The notes below the pieces were generated by a model, which was given only the letters and a program-made list of their open reading frames with translations, was not told the origin of the DNA and did no database searches. A program made the position numbers and the translations under genes. Positions 1-5,320 of a stretch of 9,220 nucleotides of DNA are shown piece after piece. Origin of the DNA: Promethearchaeota archaeon (GTDB taxonomy: Archaea; Asgardarchaeota; Lokiarchaeia; Sigyniarchaeales; Promethearchaeaceae); assembly GCA_014729055.1 (NCBI GenBank), contig WJKO01000384.1, positions 1 through 9,220 of the forward strand, in the 5' to 3' direction. Position 1 is the first letter of the stretch, and each line of letters begins with the position of its first letter.

Positions 1-13
1 CGATGAAAGAGTG

Positions 14-24
14 TTTATTTATAA
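14..24 (+). promoter_or_regulatory. Possible TATA box for the small aromatic-rich gene
   Basis: The stretch TTTATTTATAA is the most TATA-like run upstream of the GTG start at 79. An archaeal start site 25 nt downstream would fall near 44-48 and give a leader of about 30 nt carrying the Shine-Dalgarno. A 2.5-copy 8-bp repeat (ATTCTCAA unit, 39-58) lies across the predicted start site. The local sequence is AT-rich throughout, so chance is a real alternative. Confidence 0.3.
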
Positions 25-64
25 TTTCATTACGAAATATTCTCAAATTCTCAAATTCACTATT

Positions 65-70
65 TAGGAG
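65..70 (+). promoter_or_regulatory. Shine-Dalgarno deciding a GTG start
   Basis: TAGGAG at 65-70 is a strong ribosome-binding site lying 8 nt before GTG at 79. An ATG at 77-79 is also well placed (6 nt), but its next codon is TGA (80-82), so it can only give a start-stop. The long frame must therefore begin at the overlapping GTG. Confidence 0.75.
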
Positions 71-78
71 TAATTTAT

Positions 79-567
79 GTGAAAAAACAATTAAGATTAT
101 TTAATCAAGATATTACACATACTAATCAATTTAATAAACAAACCGTCTCAAATCGGGAATATTATGATAAGATGAAGGAATATAATGGACAAAAGTATTC
201 TGGTATGCAAATAGGCAGTTCACATAAATGGCATTATAATGATGGTGTTTGGATCGAGAAAAAAATTACACCTGATCAATGGGAGATTAATTTTAAATGC
301 AATAAATTACGCTTTCATCAAGCTCCGGTTAACTCTGGTGCTAAAGTAAAGACTAAATATCATTGGTATATAATAGCGGATCAAAAAGCGCAAAAATTAA
401 ACAGTAATACTTATGAGACTATTATGAATGGAATAAAATTTAAAATAGGACATAAACGCCCGTCATGGAAAAAATGGAGTTATCATTATCCTCAACAAAA
501 ATCTTACAGAGAAAAAATAATAGAAATACTTGAAAATATATTAAATAATTTAAAGAACAATAGATAA
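79..567 (+). CDS. Hypothetical protein, 162 aa, basic and rich in aromatic residues
   Basis: I do not recognise a characterised family. The product is soluble-looking: no signal peptide and no membrane segment. It is strongly basic, with many Trp, Tyr and His residues clustered in the middle: SHKWHYNDGVW at 48-58, W68, YHWY at 94-97, and GHKRPSWKKWSYHYP at 124-138. This dense pattern looks like a compact conserved domain of about residues 45-140, followed by a short C-terminal helix (143-160). The N-terminus has QLRLF at 4-8, which resembles a sliding-clamp-binding peptide of the bacterial type, but that is weak on its own. The GTG start is chosen because TAGGAG lies 8 nt upstream and the alternative ATG stops at once. 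It converges on the Gfo/Idh oxidoreductase gene with only 39 bp between stops. Coding reality is well supported by the ribosome-binding site and the non-random composition; function is unknown. Confidence 0.75.
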   Translation: MKKQLRLFNQDITHTNQFNKQTVSNREYYDKMKEYNGQKYSGMQIGSSHKWHYNDGVWIEKKITPDQWEINFKCNKLRFHQAPVNSGAKVKTKYHWYIIADQKAQKLNSNTYETIMNGIKFKIGHKRPSWKKWSYHYPQQKSYREKIIEILENILNNLKNNR

Positions 568-577
568 CGATAAAATT

Positions 578-603
578 CCGTTAAAATGTTTCGTTAAAAT
601 GTT
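578..603. repeat. 13-bp tandem duplication between convergent genes
   Basis: The unit (c/t)CGTTAAAATGTT occurs twice back to back at 578-590 and 591-603, with 12 of 13 bases identical, and is followed by a degenerate start of a third unit (CGGTTAA, 604-610) that forms the stop codon of the oxidoreductase gene. A 5-bp inverted repeat, TAACG (565-569) and CGTTA (579-583), overlaps the stop of the upstream gene. On the minus strand each unit gives a TTTT run just after a stop codon, so it may help transcription termination there. Confidence 0.6.
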
Positions 604-606
604 CGG

Positions 607-1728
607 TTAATCAAGAAAATGCTTCCAGTAATCAGGGACCCACACTGCTTTTCCCGTATAAGAGCTTTCTTTAAATGCTTGTGTTGCGGCAAATGATTTA
701 AAACCCTCACAAAAATTTGTTTGAGGTTGTTTTTCGCCGCCACTATCAATTCCTTTACTCATCTGTTCTAATATAACAAGTTGCCCATTCATACCAGAGT
801 CCAATCCTTCAACATCATGTCGTGGTAAATATCCGTCCTCTTCAACTTTTCGTGAATCTATTGGGTCGGTACAAAGGAAAGTTTCAACGCCCCACATTGA
901 AACTTTCGCTCTTCCCTTGGTAAATGCATATTCTTGTTTTGAGTTTGTGGGACCTTTTCTGCCCCAATCTCCAATGAACCGTACCCAAACCCATTTGTGT
1001 CTATCGTGAAAATCCTCTGGTTTGGCAAGCCCCATATTTGCCATTGAAGTTGTGCTGCCGTACCATCCATCCCCTTTTCCTTTCATGATAAAGTTAGTTG
1101 CTTGAATTTGCGTGAATTCCATACCTGTAATATATCTGAGAGTATCGAGAGTATGAGCTCCAACGTCATCCAAATAAATATCTTCTAAAAATCGCCGCCA
1201 TCCCCATCTTTTTTCACCTCTATATCCGTAATCCTCCCAGTCAATAAATGCTAATTCACCAATATCTGTATCTGGACCTGTACACTCGTCCATAAAACAC
1301 TTCATTGTCCATGAACTATTGAAATAACGATATTGAGTGCCCATTGCGGTACACAATTCAGGATGATCTAAGGCTGCTTGTACCATTTGTTTTCCTTGAA
1401 CTAAATTACCTGCCATATTCTTTTCGCATATAACATTAATACCTAAGTCCATAATCTCTTGCACTATACCATGATGTGCGTAATTTGGTGTTGCATTGAC
1501 CGCAAGATCGGGTTTTTCGGCGAATTGAACAAATTCCTCTATACTGGTAAAACCCATATCTTCGTCAATTTCATGGTCGGTGACAATCTCCAAGTTTGCA
1601 AGCATTTCGGTATTTGTATCAACAATTCCAATAACTTCAAAATTGTCGTGCATTTTAATCGTTTTATGCCATGTCCTACCTTGCGTCCCATATCCAACAA
1701 TTACCACGGACTTTTTATTTTTTGCCAT
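607..1728 (-). CDS. Gfo/Idh/MocA-family NAD(P)-dependent oxidoreductase
   Basis: This is a 373-aa cytosolic dehydrogenase of the family that oxidises or reduces hydroxyls on sugars, inositols and related polyols using NAD(P). The N-terminal Rossmann fold shows GYGTQG (G12, G14, G17 from the ATG) and an acidic D37 at the end of the second strand, which favours NAD(H). The usual EKP motif reads EKN (E102, K103, N104): the catalytic-type lysine is kept but the proline is replaced. The C-terminal part has the family's substrate-site stretch LDDVGAHTLDTLRYITG, with D188 and H192 in the expected positions. The length is normal for the family. The start is ATG at 1728 (MAKNKKS); an in-frame TTG at 1737 would add three residues and sits nearer a weak AGATGA, so it cannot be excluded. 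The substrate cannot be read from the sequence. A redox glycosidase of the GH109 type shares this fold but I see no specific support for it. It is divergent from the methyltransferase gene. Confidence 0.9.
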   Translation of the reverse strand: MAKNKKSVVIVGYGTQGRTWHKTIKMHDNFEVIGIVDTNTEMLANLEIVTDHEIDEDMGFTSIEEFVQFAEKPDLAVNATPNYAHHGIVQEIMDLGINVICEKNMAGNLVQGKQMVQAALDHPELCTAMGTQYRYFNSSWTMKCFMDECTGPDTDIGELAFIDWEDYGYRGEKRWGWRRFLEDIYLDDVGAHTLDTLRYITGMEFTQIQATNFIMKGKGDGWYGSTTSMANMGLAKPEDFHDRHKWVWVRFIGDWGRKGPTNSKQEYAFTKGRAKVSMWGVETFLCTDPIDSRKVEEDGYLPRHDVEGLDSGMNGQLVILEQMSKGIDSGGEKQPQTNFCEGFKSFAATQAFKESSYTGKAVWVPDYWKHFLD

Positions 1729-1833
1729 ATTGATCAAACTGTCATCTATTCTTAATTGATTTTAGTAAATTTTAGTTTCTTTGTTTAAGTATTTCATCTA
1801 TTTTCTTTTTAATAAATGGGAATTTGCATTTTT

Positions 1834-1845
1834 CTTATATATTTT
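1834..1845 (-). promoter_or_regulatory. TATA-like box in the divergent promoter region
   Basis: CTTATATATTTT on the plus strand reads AAAATATATAAG on the minus strand, the best TATA-like element in the 222-bp region between the oxidoreductase and methyltransferase starts. Serving the oxidoreductase, it would place the transcript start near 1810 and give a leader of roughly 80 nt. The core is nearly symmetrical, so it could also direct transcription rightward from about 1870. The rest of 1729-1950 is AT-rich, and apart from the possible leader ORF and a second weak box I see nothing else in it. Confidence 0.35.
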
Positions 1846-1889
1846 CTTATTTAATTGCTACTTTCCCAGAATATGTGAAGGAATTTTCA

Positions 1890-1934
1890 ATGCTCTCTAT
1901 CAAAGATAAGTATAACATTAAAAAGTTCATTTAA
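1890..1934 (+). other. Possible 14-codon leader ORF upstream of the methyltransferase
   Basis: ATG at 1890 opens a frame MLSIKDKYNIKKFI ending in TAA at 1932-1934. It is preceded by GAAGGA (1877-1882) at a 7-nt spacing, a better ribosome-binding site than anything before the methyltransferase ATG, which lies 16 nt after this stop in another frame. If the transcript begins upstream of 1877, this could be a translated leader that affects reinitiation at 1951. If transcription starts from the nearer AAGTATAACA (1908-1917), it is not in the transcript at all. It may be chance. Confidence 0.25.
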
Positions 1935-1950
1935 TTAATAAATTCATTGT

Positions 1951-3039
1951 ATGTGGTTTGACTTCTTATTGGCACATCATTTGATCCCTGATTTATTTGT
2001 AAGAATCGGTTTGTGGCTTCACTTCTTAAGAAGACGTCTTCATGATCCAATTAATGTGGAAAAACGCTCTAAATATATGAACGAATATTTGAAAATAATG
2101 AAAAATCAACCAATAGCGTTAAGTACCGAAAGAGCTAATGAACAACATTATGAAGTTCCGACCGAATTTTTTAAAATCGTTTTAGGTGCGCGGAAAAAAT
2201 ACAGTTGCTGCTGGTATCCTAAAGCCAATCTTAACTATTTATTTAATAAACGCAGGCTTGTTAGAGATTTGGATAATGCAGAAAGCAAAATGTTCGAAAT
2301 TACTGCAAAAAGAGCATTAATTAAGAACGGGGAATCGATTTTAGATTTAGGTTGCGGATGGGGATCATTTACACTTTACGTGGCTGAGAAATTTCCTGAT
2401 TGTTCGATAACGGCTATATCGAATTCAAAAACTCAGAAGAAATATATTGAAGGAATAGCAAAAAGTATGAGATACCAAAATATCAAAGTAATTACTGCGA
2501 ATATATCAGATTTCTCGGTAGATGAATTTCTTAAAAGAAATGATCGCAAAGAGAAATTTGATAGAATTATCTCAATTGAAATGTTTGAACATATGCGGAA
2601 TTATGAAATGTTGATGGCAAAATTATCAAAAATCTTGAAGCCAAATGGAACATTATTTATTCATATTTTTGCAAGATCTGGATTGCCATACTTAATGAGT
2701 GTAAAAAAGACCAGCGGATTTATATCAAAATATTTCTTTACAGGTGGAATGATGCCAAGTGAGGACTTAATTCTCTATTTTCAAGAGCATTTTAAGATTG
2801 CACAAAAGTGGCATATAAACGGATTGCATTATTATCGGACCTTGATGGCATGGTTAAAGAAGTTGCGGATGAATAGAAAAGCCATAAAGCGTATATTTGA
2901 TCGTGCTTACGGGGAAGGAAGCGGAACGAAATGGTATAATTATTGGAAAATATTTTTTATTTCATGTGGGGAAATGTTCAGACATGCGTTTGGGAACCGT
3001 TGGTTTGTTGTACATTATTTATTAAAAAAAATTAAATAA
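1951..3039 (+). CDS. SAM-dependent methyltransferase, cyclopropane-fatty-acid-synthase / coclaurine-N-methyltransferase-like
   Basis: This 362-aa protein is a full-length class I SAM methyltransferase of the CFA-synthase superfamily (CMAS-type), closest in layout to the branch containing plant coclaurine N-methyltransferase and its many bacterial relatives. Seen in order: an N-terminal amphipathic/basic helix region (FDFLLAHHLIPDLFVRIG, then RRRL), NEQHYEVP at 63-70, YSCCWYP at 84-90, SAM-binding motif I LDLGCGWGS at 131-139, AISNS at 155-159, EMFEHMRNYE at 210-219, HIF at 238-240, FFTGGMMPS at 262-270, NGLHYYRT at 290-297, and a C-terminal FRHAFGNRWFVVHYLL. About ten extra residues appear after YSCCWYP compared with the pattern I remember. 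Family members methylate lipid acyl double bonds or small amines; the N-methyltransferase-like signature makes a small amine or unusual lipid possible, but the substrate is not readable. The frame is closed by a stop at 1939, so ATG 1951 is the first start; it has no Shine-Dalgarno. The SDR gene follows within 55 bp. Confidence 0.92.
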   Translation: MWFDFLLAHHLIPDLFVRIGLWLHFLRRRLHDPINVEKRSKYMNEYLKIMKNQPIALSTERANEQHYEVPTEFFKIVLGARKKYSCCWYPKANLNYLFNKRRLVRDLDNAESKMFEITAKRALIKNGESILDLGCGWGSFTLYVAEKFPDCSITAISNSKTQKKYIEGIAKSMRYQNIKVITANISDFSVDEFLKRNDRKEKFDRIISIEMFEHMRNYEMLMAKLSKILKPNGTLFIHIFARSGLPYLMSVKKTSGFISKYFFTGGMMPSEDLILYFQEHFKIAQKWHINGLHYYRTLMAWLKKLRMNRKAIKRIFDRAYGEGSGTKWYNYWKIFFISCGEMFRHAFGNRWFVVHYLLKKIK

Positions 3040-3074
3040 CTTTTTGTTGAATAACCAAATAGTAGAATTTATTA

Positions 3075-3119
3075 TTTATGACGGGTGCAAATTCATGAAA
3101 ATTTTTATGACGGGTGCAA
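3075..3119 (+). repeat. 16-bp direct repeat duplicating the SDR start region
   Basis: TTTATGACGGGTGCAA occurs perfectly at 3075-3090 and again at 3104-3119. The second copy lies inside the SDR gene and encodes the start of its TGASGFIG motif; the first lies just upstream in another frame (offset 29 bp). The upstream copy opens a mini-frame MTGANS whose TGA (3096-3098) overlaps the real ATG (3095-3097) as ATGA. It also puts GGGTG (3083-3087) 7 nt before that ATG, the only Shine-Dalgarno-like element present. Confidence 0.85.
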
Positions 3120-4108
3120 GCGGCTTTATTGGGAAACGAATAGTGAACCTCTTACTTTCAAAGGGTCATGAACTCGTCTGTTTAGTGCATGAAACCTCGA
3201 TAGATAACCCGAAAGTCACTTCTGTGAAAGGAGACATTCGCAAAAAAAATTCGATGAAAACCATGAAGGGTTGTGATGCAGTTATTGCAAATGCAGCAAT
3301 ATACGAATTCGGACCGGTTAAATCCGTTAAAAACATTATGTATGACGTCAACGTTACGGGTACGAAAAATACACTTGATCTCGCTCTCGAATACGGCATT
3401 CCAAAAATCGTCTATGTGTCATCTATCGTTGTTTTTGGAGATACCGAATTTACAGATTGCGCTACTGAATCAGACATACCGAAAAACTCCGATCCATGGC
3501 CGAGACCTTGCCATTCGCTCTATGCAGAAACCAAACGAGAAGCTCATATATATGCTCAAAAACTCATTGAAGAGAAAAATGCCCCTATTACGATTGCGTT
3601 ACCGAGTGTCGTTTATGGAGAAGATGATCATTCTGCTGTTGGCGCTTTTCTCGAAGATTTAGTTCAAGGCGATCTCATTGGAAAAATGGGTACAAAAATT
3701 AAGTGCAATTTTAATTATGTTGATGATGTAGCTGAGGGAATTGTGTTATGTCTTGAGAAAGGAAAAAATGAAAATTATATAATTGGAGGTTCCCGAGAAA
3801 ATAACGTGAATCCAATGAAGCCATTAGAGCTGGCCGCAGACATCGGAGGATATCCGATGCCAAGTCGAACACTTCCTATGGGTATGGTGAAATTCGTTGA
3901 AAAAATTTACAGAATCAAAGGGGCACTTACAAGAAAACATCAGCTGATAAATAAAGAATCAATTGATAGTATGATCTACAATAACATTGTATCAAATGAG
4001 AAAGCAGTTAAGGAGCTTGGATATTCAGCGAGACCATTGGATGAGGGAATAAAAAGAACCATAGAATGGTATGGCGAGCACTATGGCGACAATGTTAATC
4101 GGAAATAA
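3095..4108 (+). CDS. NAD(P)-dependent epimerase/dehydratase or dihydroflavonol-reductase-like extended SDR
   Basis: The product is a 337-aa cytosolic extended short-chain dehydrogenase/reductase. The cofactor motif TGASGFIG is at 6-13, the catalytic Ser region YVSS at 107-110, and the catalytic pair YAETK at 143-147 (Y143, K147). VVYGEDDH at 172-179 and NYVDDVAEG at 207-215 are the usual substrate-domain and interaction motifs of nucleotide-sugar epimerases and 4-reductase (DFR/3-beta-HSD-like) proteins. Length and layout are normal. ATG 3095 is preferred to the in-frame TTG at 3044 because it puts the Rossmann strand at the very N-terminus as in relatives, and because GGGTG lies 7 nt upstream. 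It follows the methyltransferase gene by 55 bp on the same strand, so the two are likely cotranscribed and may act on the same lipid, terpenoid or sugar substrate; that link is inference. The second strand ends without the Asp typical of strict NAD users, so the cofactor preference is open. Confidence 0.9.
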   Translation: MKIFMTGASGFIGKRIVNLLLSKGHELVCLVHETSIDNPKVTSVKGDIRKKNSMKTMKGCDAVIANAAIYEFGPVKSVKNIMYDVNVTGTKNTLDLALEYGIPKIVYVSSIVVFGDTEFTDCATESDIPKNSDPWPRPCHSLYAETKREAHIYAQKLIEEKNAPITIALPSVVYGEDDHSAVGAFLEDLVQGDLIGKMGTKIKCNFNYVDDVAEGIVLCLEKGKNENYIIGGSRENNVNPMKPLELAADIGGYPMPSRTLPMGMVKFVEKIYRIKGALTRKHQLINKESIDSMIYNNIVSNEKAVKELGYSARPLDEGIKRTIEWYGEHYGDNVNRK

Positions 4109-4126
4109 AACAATATGTTCTCCAGC

Positions 4127-4143
4127 TGACGAATTTTTCGTCA
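4127..4143. terminator. Perfect hairpin between convergent genes, possible terminator
   Basis: TGACGAA (4127-4133) and TTCGTCA (4137-4143) form a perfect 7-bp inverted repeat with a 3-nt TTT loop. It sits 18 bp after the SDR stop and about 50 bp beyond the stop of the opposing two-helix gene, so it could serve both. There is no long U-run right after it on the plus strand, only AT-rich sequence, so its role in termination is uncertain. Confidence 0.45.
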
Positions 4144-4193
4144 AACTTGATCATTTAAAAATAACCAAATGTAATGAAAAATTATTGCATATT

Positions 4194-5114
4194 TTATGTA
4201 AGAATTTTCAAGATGTCTTCTGATAGATTTACTAAACCATGTATTGATTTTTTAATTTCATCTATCTTTTTGTGAGTTGCGTCTTCTACCGGCATACTTA
4301 GGATTGTCCTTTCACCAGAAACAGCTACATGAATTTCGTCTTTTATTCCGCCAATATAGAACGGTGGCTCGCTAAATTTACTACTTAAAAAGTCATATAC
4401 ATCATAGAATCTCTTTTCTATTTCACGTTTTCCTTTCTTTCCTATATATTCGTCAACATCTTCTCTTGTATCTAATTTTGGCCATCCGGGACTGTACTGG
4501 TAGAATTCTCCCCTACTCTTAATCTGAAAAACTTTATTGTTTGGGATGTGAAAAATATAATAATTTCCTCTAAAAAACATACGACTTGTATTAAAACGGT
4601 TAAGAATTACGGCAATATCGTAGATGTCTACTAAATGAATAATTCTATCTTCAACTTTCTTACCTTTATCAACATTTTCCGAAGATGCGGATTCAGCTTT
4701 TTGCACATTGCCATATGAAATTTTAAACATAATAGAAATTGAGATTTGCTCAGGCGGGATCAGAGCAGCTTTTTTTAATTTCTCTTCATCTCTCGGGGAT
4801 CGTTGAAATTCAAGACTTAAATTGTTATTTGAATTTACATGATCAATTATCTTTGGATATAGGTATTCGAATAATAATTTATCGCTAGAAAATTTTGAAA
4901 TAATGATTAGATATAGAGAAAAAGATGTAATAAGAAGAATCAGCATCAGATAAAAAAGCCAACGATAGATGAAAGATATATTTCTAAATATGGCAAATAA
5001 GACGGTTAATAGTGCTGAAATTACAGTAGATACAATTAATAGTTCTGAATAGTTTTTCTGTAGTGCGTTGGTTTTTTGCTTATATTCGGCAAGAATTTGA
5101 TCAAAATCACTCAT
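4194..5114 (-). CDS. Unrecognised protein with two N-terminal membrane helices, 306 aa
   Basis: I do not recognise a family. Residues 1-22 are a charged helix (YKQKTNALQKNY), followed by two hydrophobic helices at about 24-43 and 50-72 separated by a short FRNISFIYR turn. The remaining 230 residues are hydrophilic and probably cytosolic, given the short turn and the charged flanks. This domain contains a low-complexity linker (ESASSENVDKGKKVE, 141-155), then a mixed alpha/beta stretch: LVDIYDIAVILNRF at 161-174, FRGNYYIFHIPNNKVFQI at 181-198, and a C-terminal helix (283-305). The 2-helix hairpin near the N-terminus plus a cytosolic domain is reminiscent of SLATT-type membrane proteins, but I see no diagnostic motif or partner gene. 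The ATG at 5114 is supported by GGAG 8 nt upstream. It stands alone: 206 bp follow the flippase stop, and it converges on the SDR gene. Confidence 0.8.
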   Translation of the reverse strand: MSDFDQILAEYKQKTNALQKNYSELLIVSTVISALLTVLFAIFRNISFIYRWLFYLMLILLITSFSLYLIIISKFSSDKLLFEYLYPKIIDHVNSNNNLSLEFQRSPRDEEKLKKAALIPPEQISISIMFKISYGNVQKAESASSENVDKGKKVEDRIIHLVDIYDIAVILNRFNTSRMFFRGNYYIFHIPNNKVFQIKSRGEFYQYSPGWPKLDTREDVDEYIGKKGKREIEKRFYDVYDFLSSKFSEPPFYIGGIKDEIHVAVSGERTILSMPVEDATHKKIDEIKKSIHGLVNLSEDILKILT

Positions 5115-5122
5115 ATCGTTAT

Positions 5123-5139
5123 CTCCATTTTTAAATGGA
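5123..5139 (-). promoter_or_regulatory. Ribosome-binding site overlapped by a hairpin
   Basis: On the minus strand the GGAG Shine-Dalgarno (5126-5123) lies 8 nt before the ATG at 5114. Its first bases are the end of an inverted repeat, TCCATTT (5139-5133) with AAATGGA (5130-5124), which could fold as about 6 bp with a 4-nt loop and cover GGA. The stem is AT-rich and weak, so it would open easily. If transcription starts near 5126, as the nearer TATA-like run would predict, the hairpin is not in the transcript. Confidence 0.4.
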
Positions 5140-5146
5140 TTAATTT

Positions 5147-5160
5147 GAATATAAAAAATA
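5147..5160 (-). promoter_or_regulatory. TATA-like run upstream of the two-helix protein gene
   Basis: The minus strand reads TATTTTTTATATTC over 5160-5147, centred about 39 nt before the ATG. It would place the transcript start near 5127, just at the Shine-Dalgarno. A second candidate, CATATATTTTTG on the minus strand near 5177-5166, would start transcripts around 5145 and include the hairpin. The sequence cannot decide between them. Confidence 0.3.
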
Positions 5161-5229
5161 TTTGCAAAAATATATGAAAATACATCGTAAAAAAATTAAC
5201 ATATTGCAACTAGGGATATACTAATTTAT

Positions 5230-5278
5230 CCTAACGCCCCCTAACGGGCATAGCAATTCAACCGAAAATACGGCGTTA
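5230..5278. repeat. GC-rich intergenic repeat with long-range inverted ends
   Basis: In an otherwise AT-rich spacer, CCTAACG is repeated at 5230-5236 and 5240-5246 (10-bp period). TAACGCC (5232-5238) is the exact reverse complement of GGCGTTA (5272-5278), enclosing 33 nt. A competing small hairpin GCCC (5236-5239) with GGGC (5246-5249) shares bases with the outer stem, so the two folds exclude each other. The region lies downstream of the flippase stop on its transcript. The rest of the 206-bp spacer (5115-5320) holds only the neighbouring promoter signals and the adjoining inverted repeat. Confidence 0.5.
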
Positions 5279-5301
5279 TTTTGACGGAACGTCAAAAAAA
5301 A
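5279..5301 (-). terminator. Inverted repeat and T-run after the flippase gene
   Basis: TTTTGACG (5279-5286) and CGTCAAAA (5290-5297) are a perfect 8-bp inverted repeat around a GAA loop. Reading with the flippase gene on the minus strand, an uninterrupted T8 run (5301-5294) comes 19 nt after the stop codon and runs into the stem. T-rich tracts are known archaeal termination signals, so this is the likely 3' end of the flippase transcript. Confidence 0.5.
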
Positions 5302-5320
5302 TTAAATAATTTTAAATGTT

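Noticed and set aside
3..104. Short plus-strand frame from ATG at 3
   Set aside because: About 33 codons, no visible ribosome-binding site within the window, and it runs into the start of the Shine-Dalgarno-led gene at 79. It is more likely promoter and leader sequence.
858..1755. Open frames overlapping the Gfo/Idh gene (858-1070 minus; 1459-1755 plus)
   Set aside because: They lie within the motif-bearing oxidoreductase in other frames and have no recognisable motifs or ribosome-binding sites of their own.
3044..3094. TTG at 3044 as the SDR start
   Set aside because: It would add 17 residues ahead of the Rossmann strand, has no ribosome-binding site, and is a rarer codon than the well-placed ATG at 3095.
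3166..3662. Open frames inside the SDR gene on both strands (3166-3399 minus; 3273-3662 plus)
   Set aside because: The SDR frame carries the cofactor and catalytic motifs throughout this interval, and the alternative translations look like shadow sequence.
4194..5114. Two-helix protein as a SLATT-type antiviral effector
   Set aside because: Only the two-helix layout is similar. There is no adjacent nucleotidyltransferase, SLOG gene or other defence gene, and the large C-terminal domain is unexplained by that model.
5232..5278. Integron attC-like site (TAACGCC ... GGCGTTA)
   Set aside because: The ends look superficially like attC core sites, but the element is only 47 bp, lacks paired internal core boxes, and there is no integrase or cassette array nearby.
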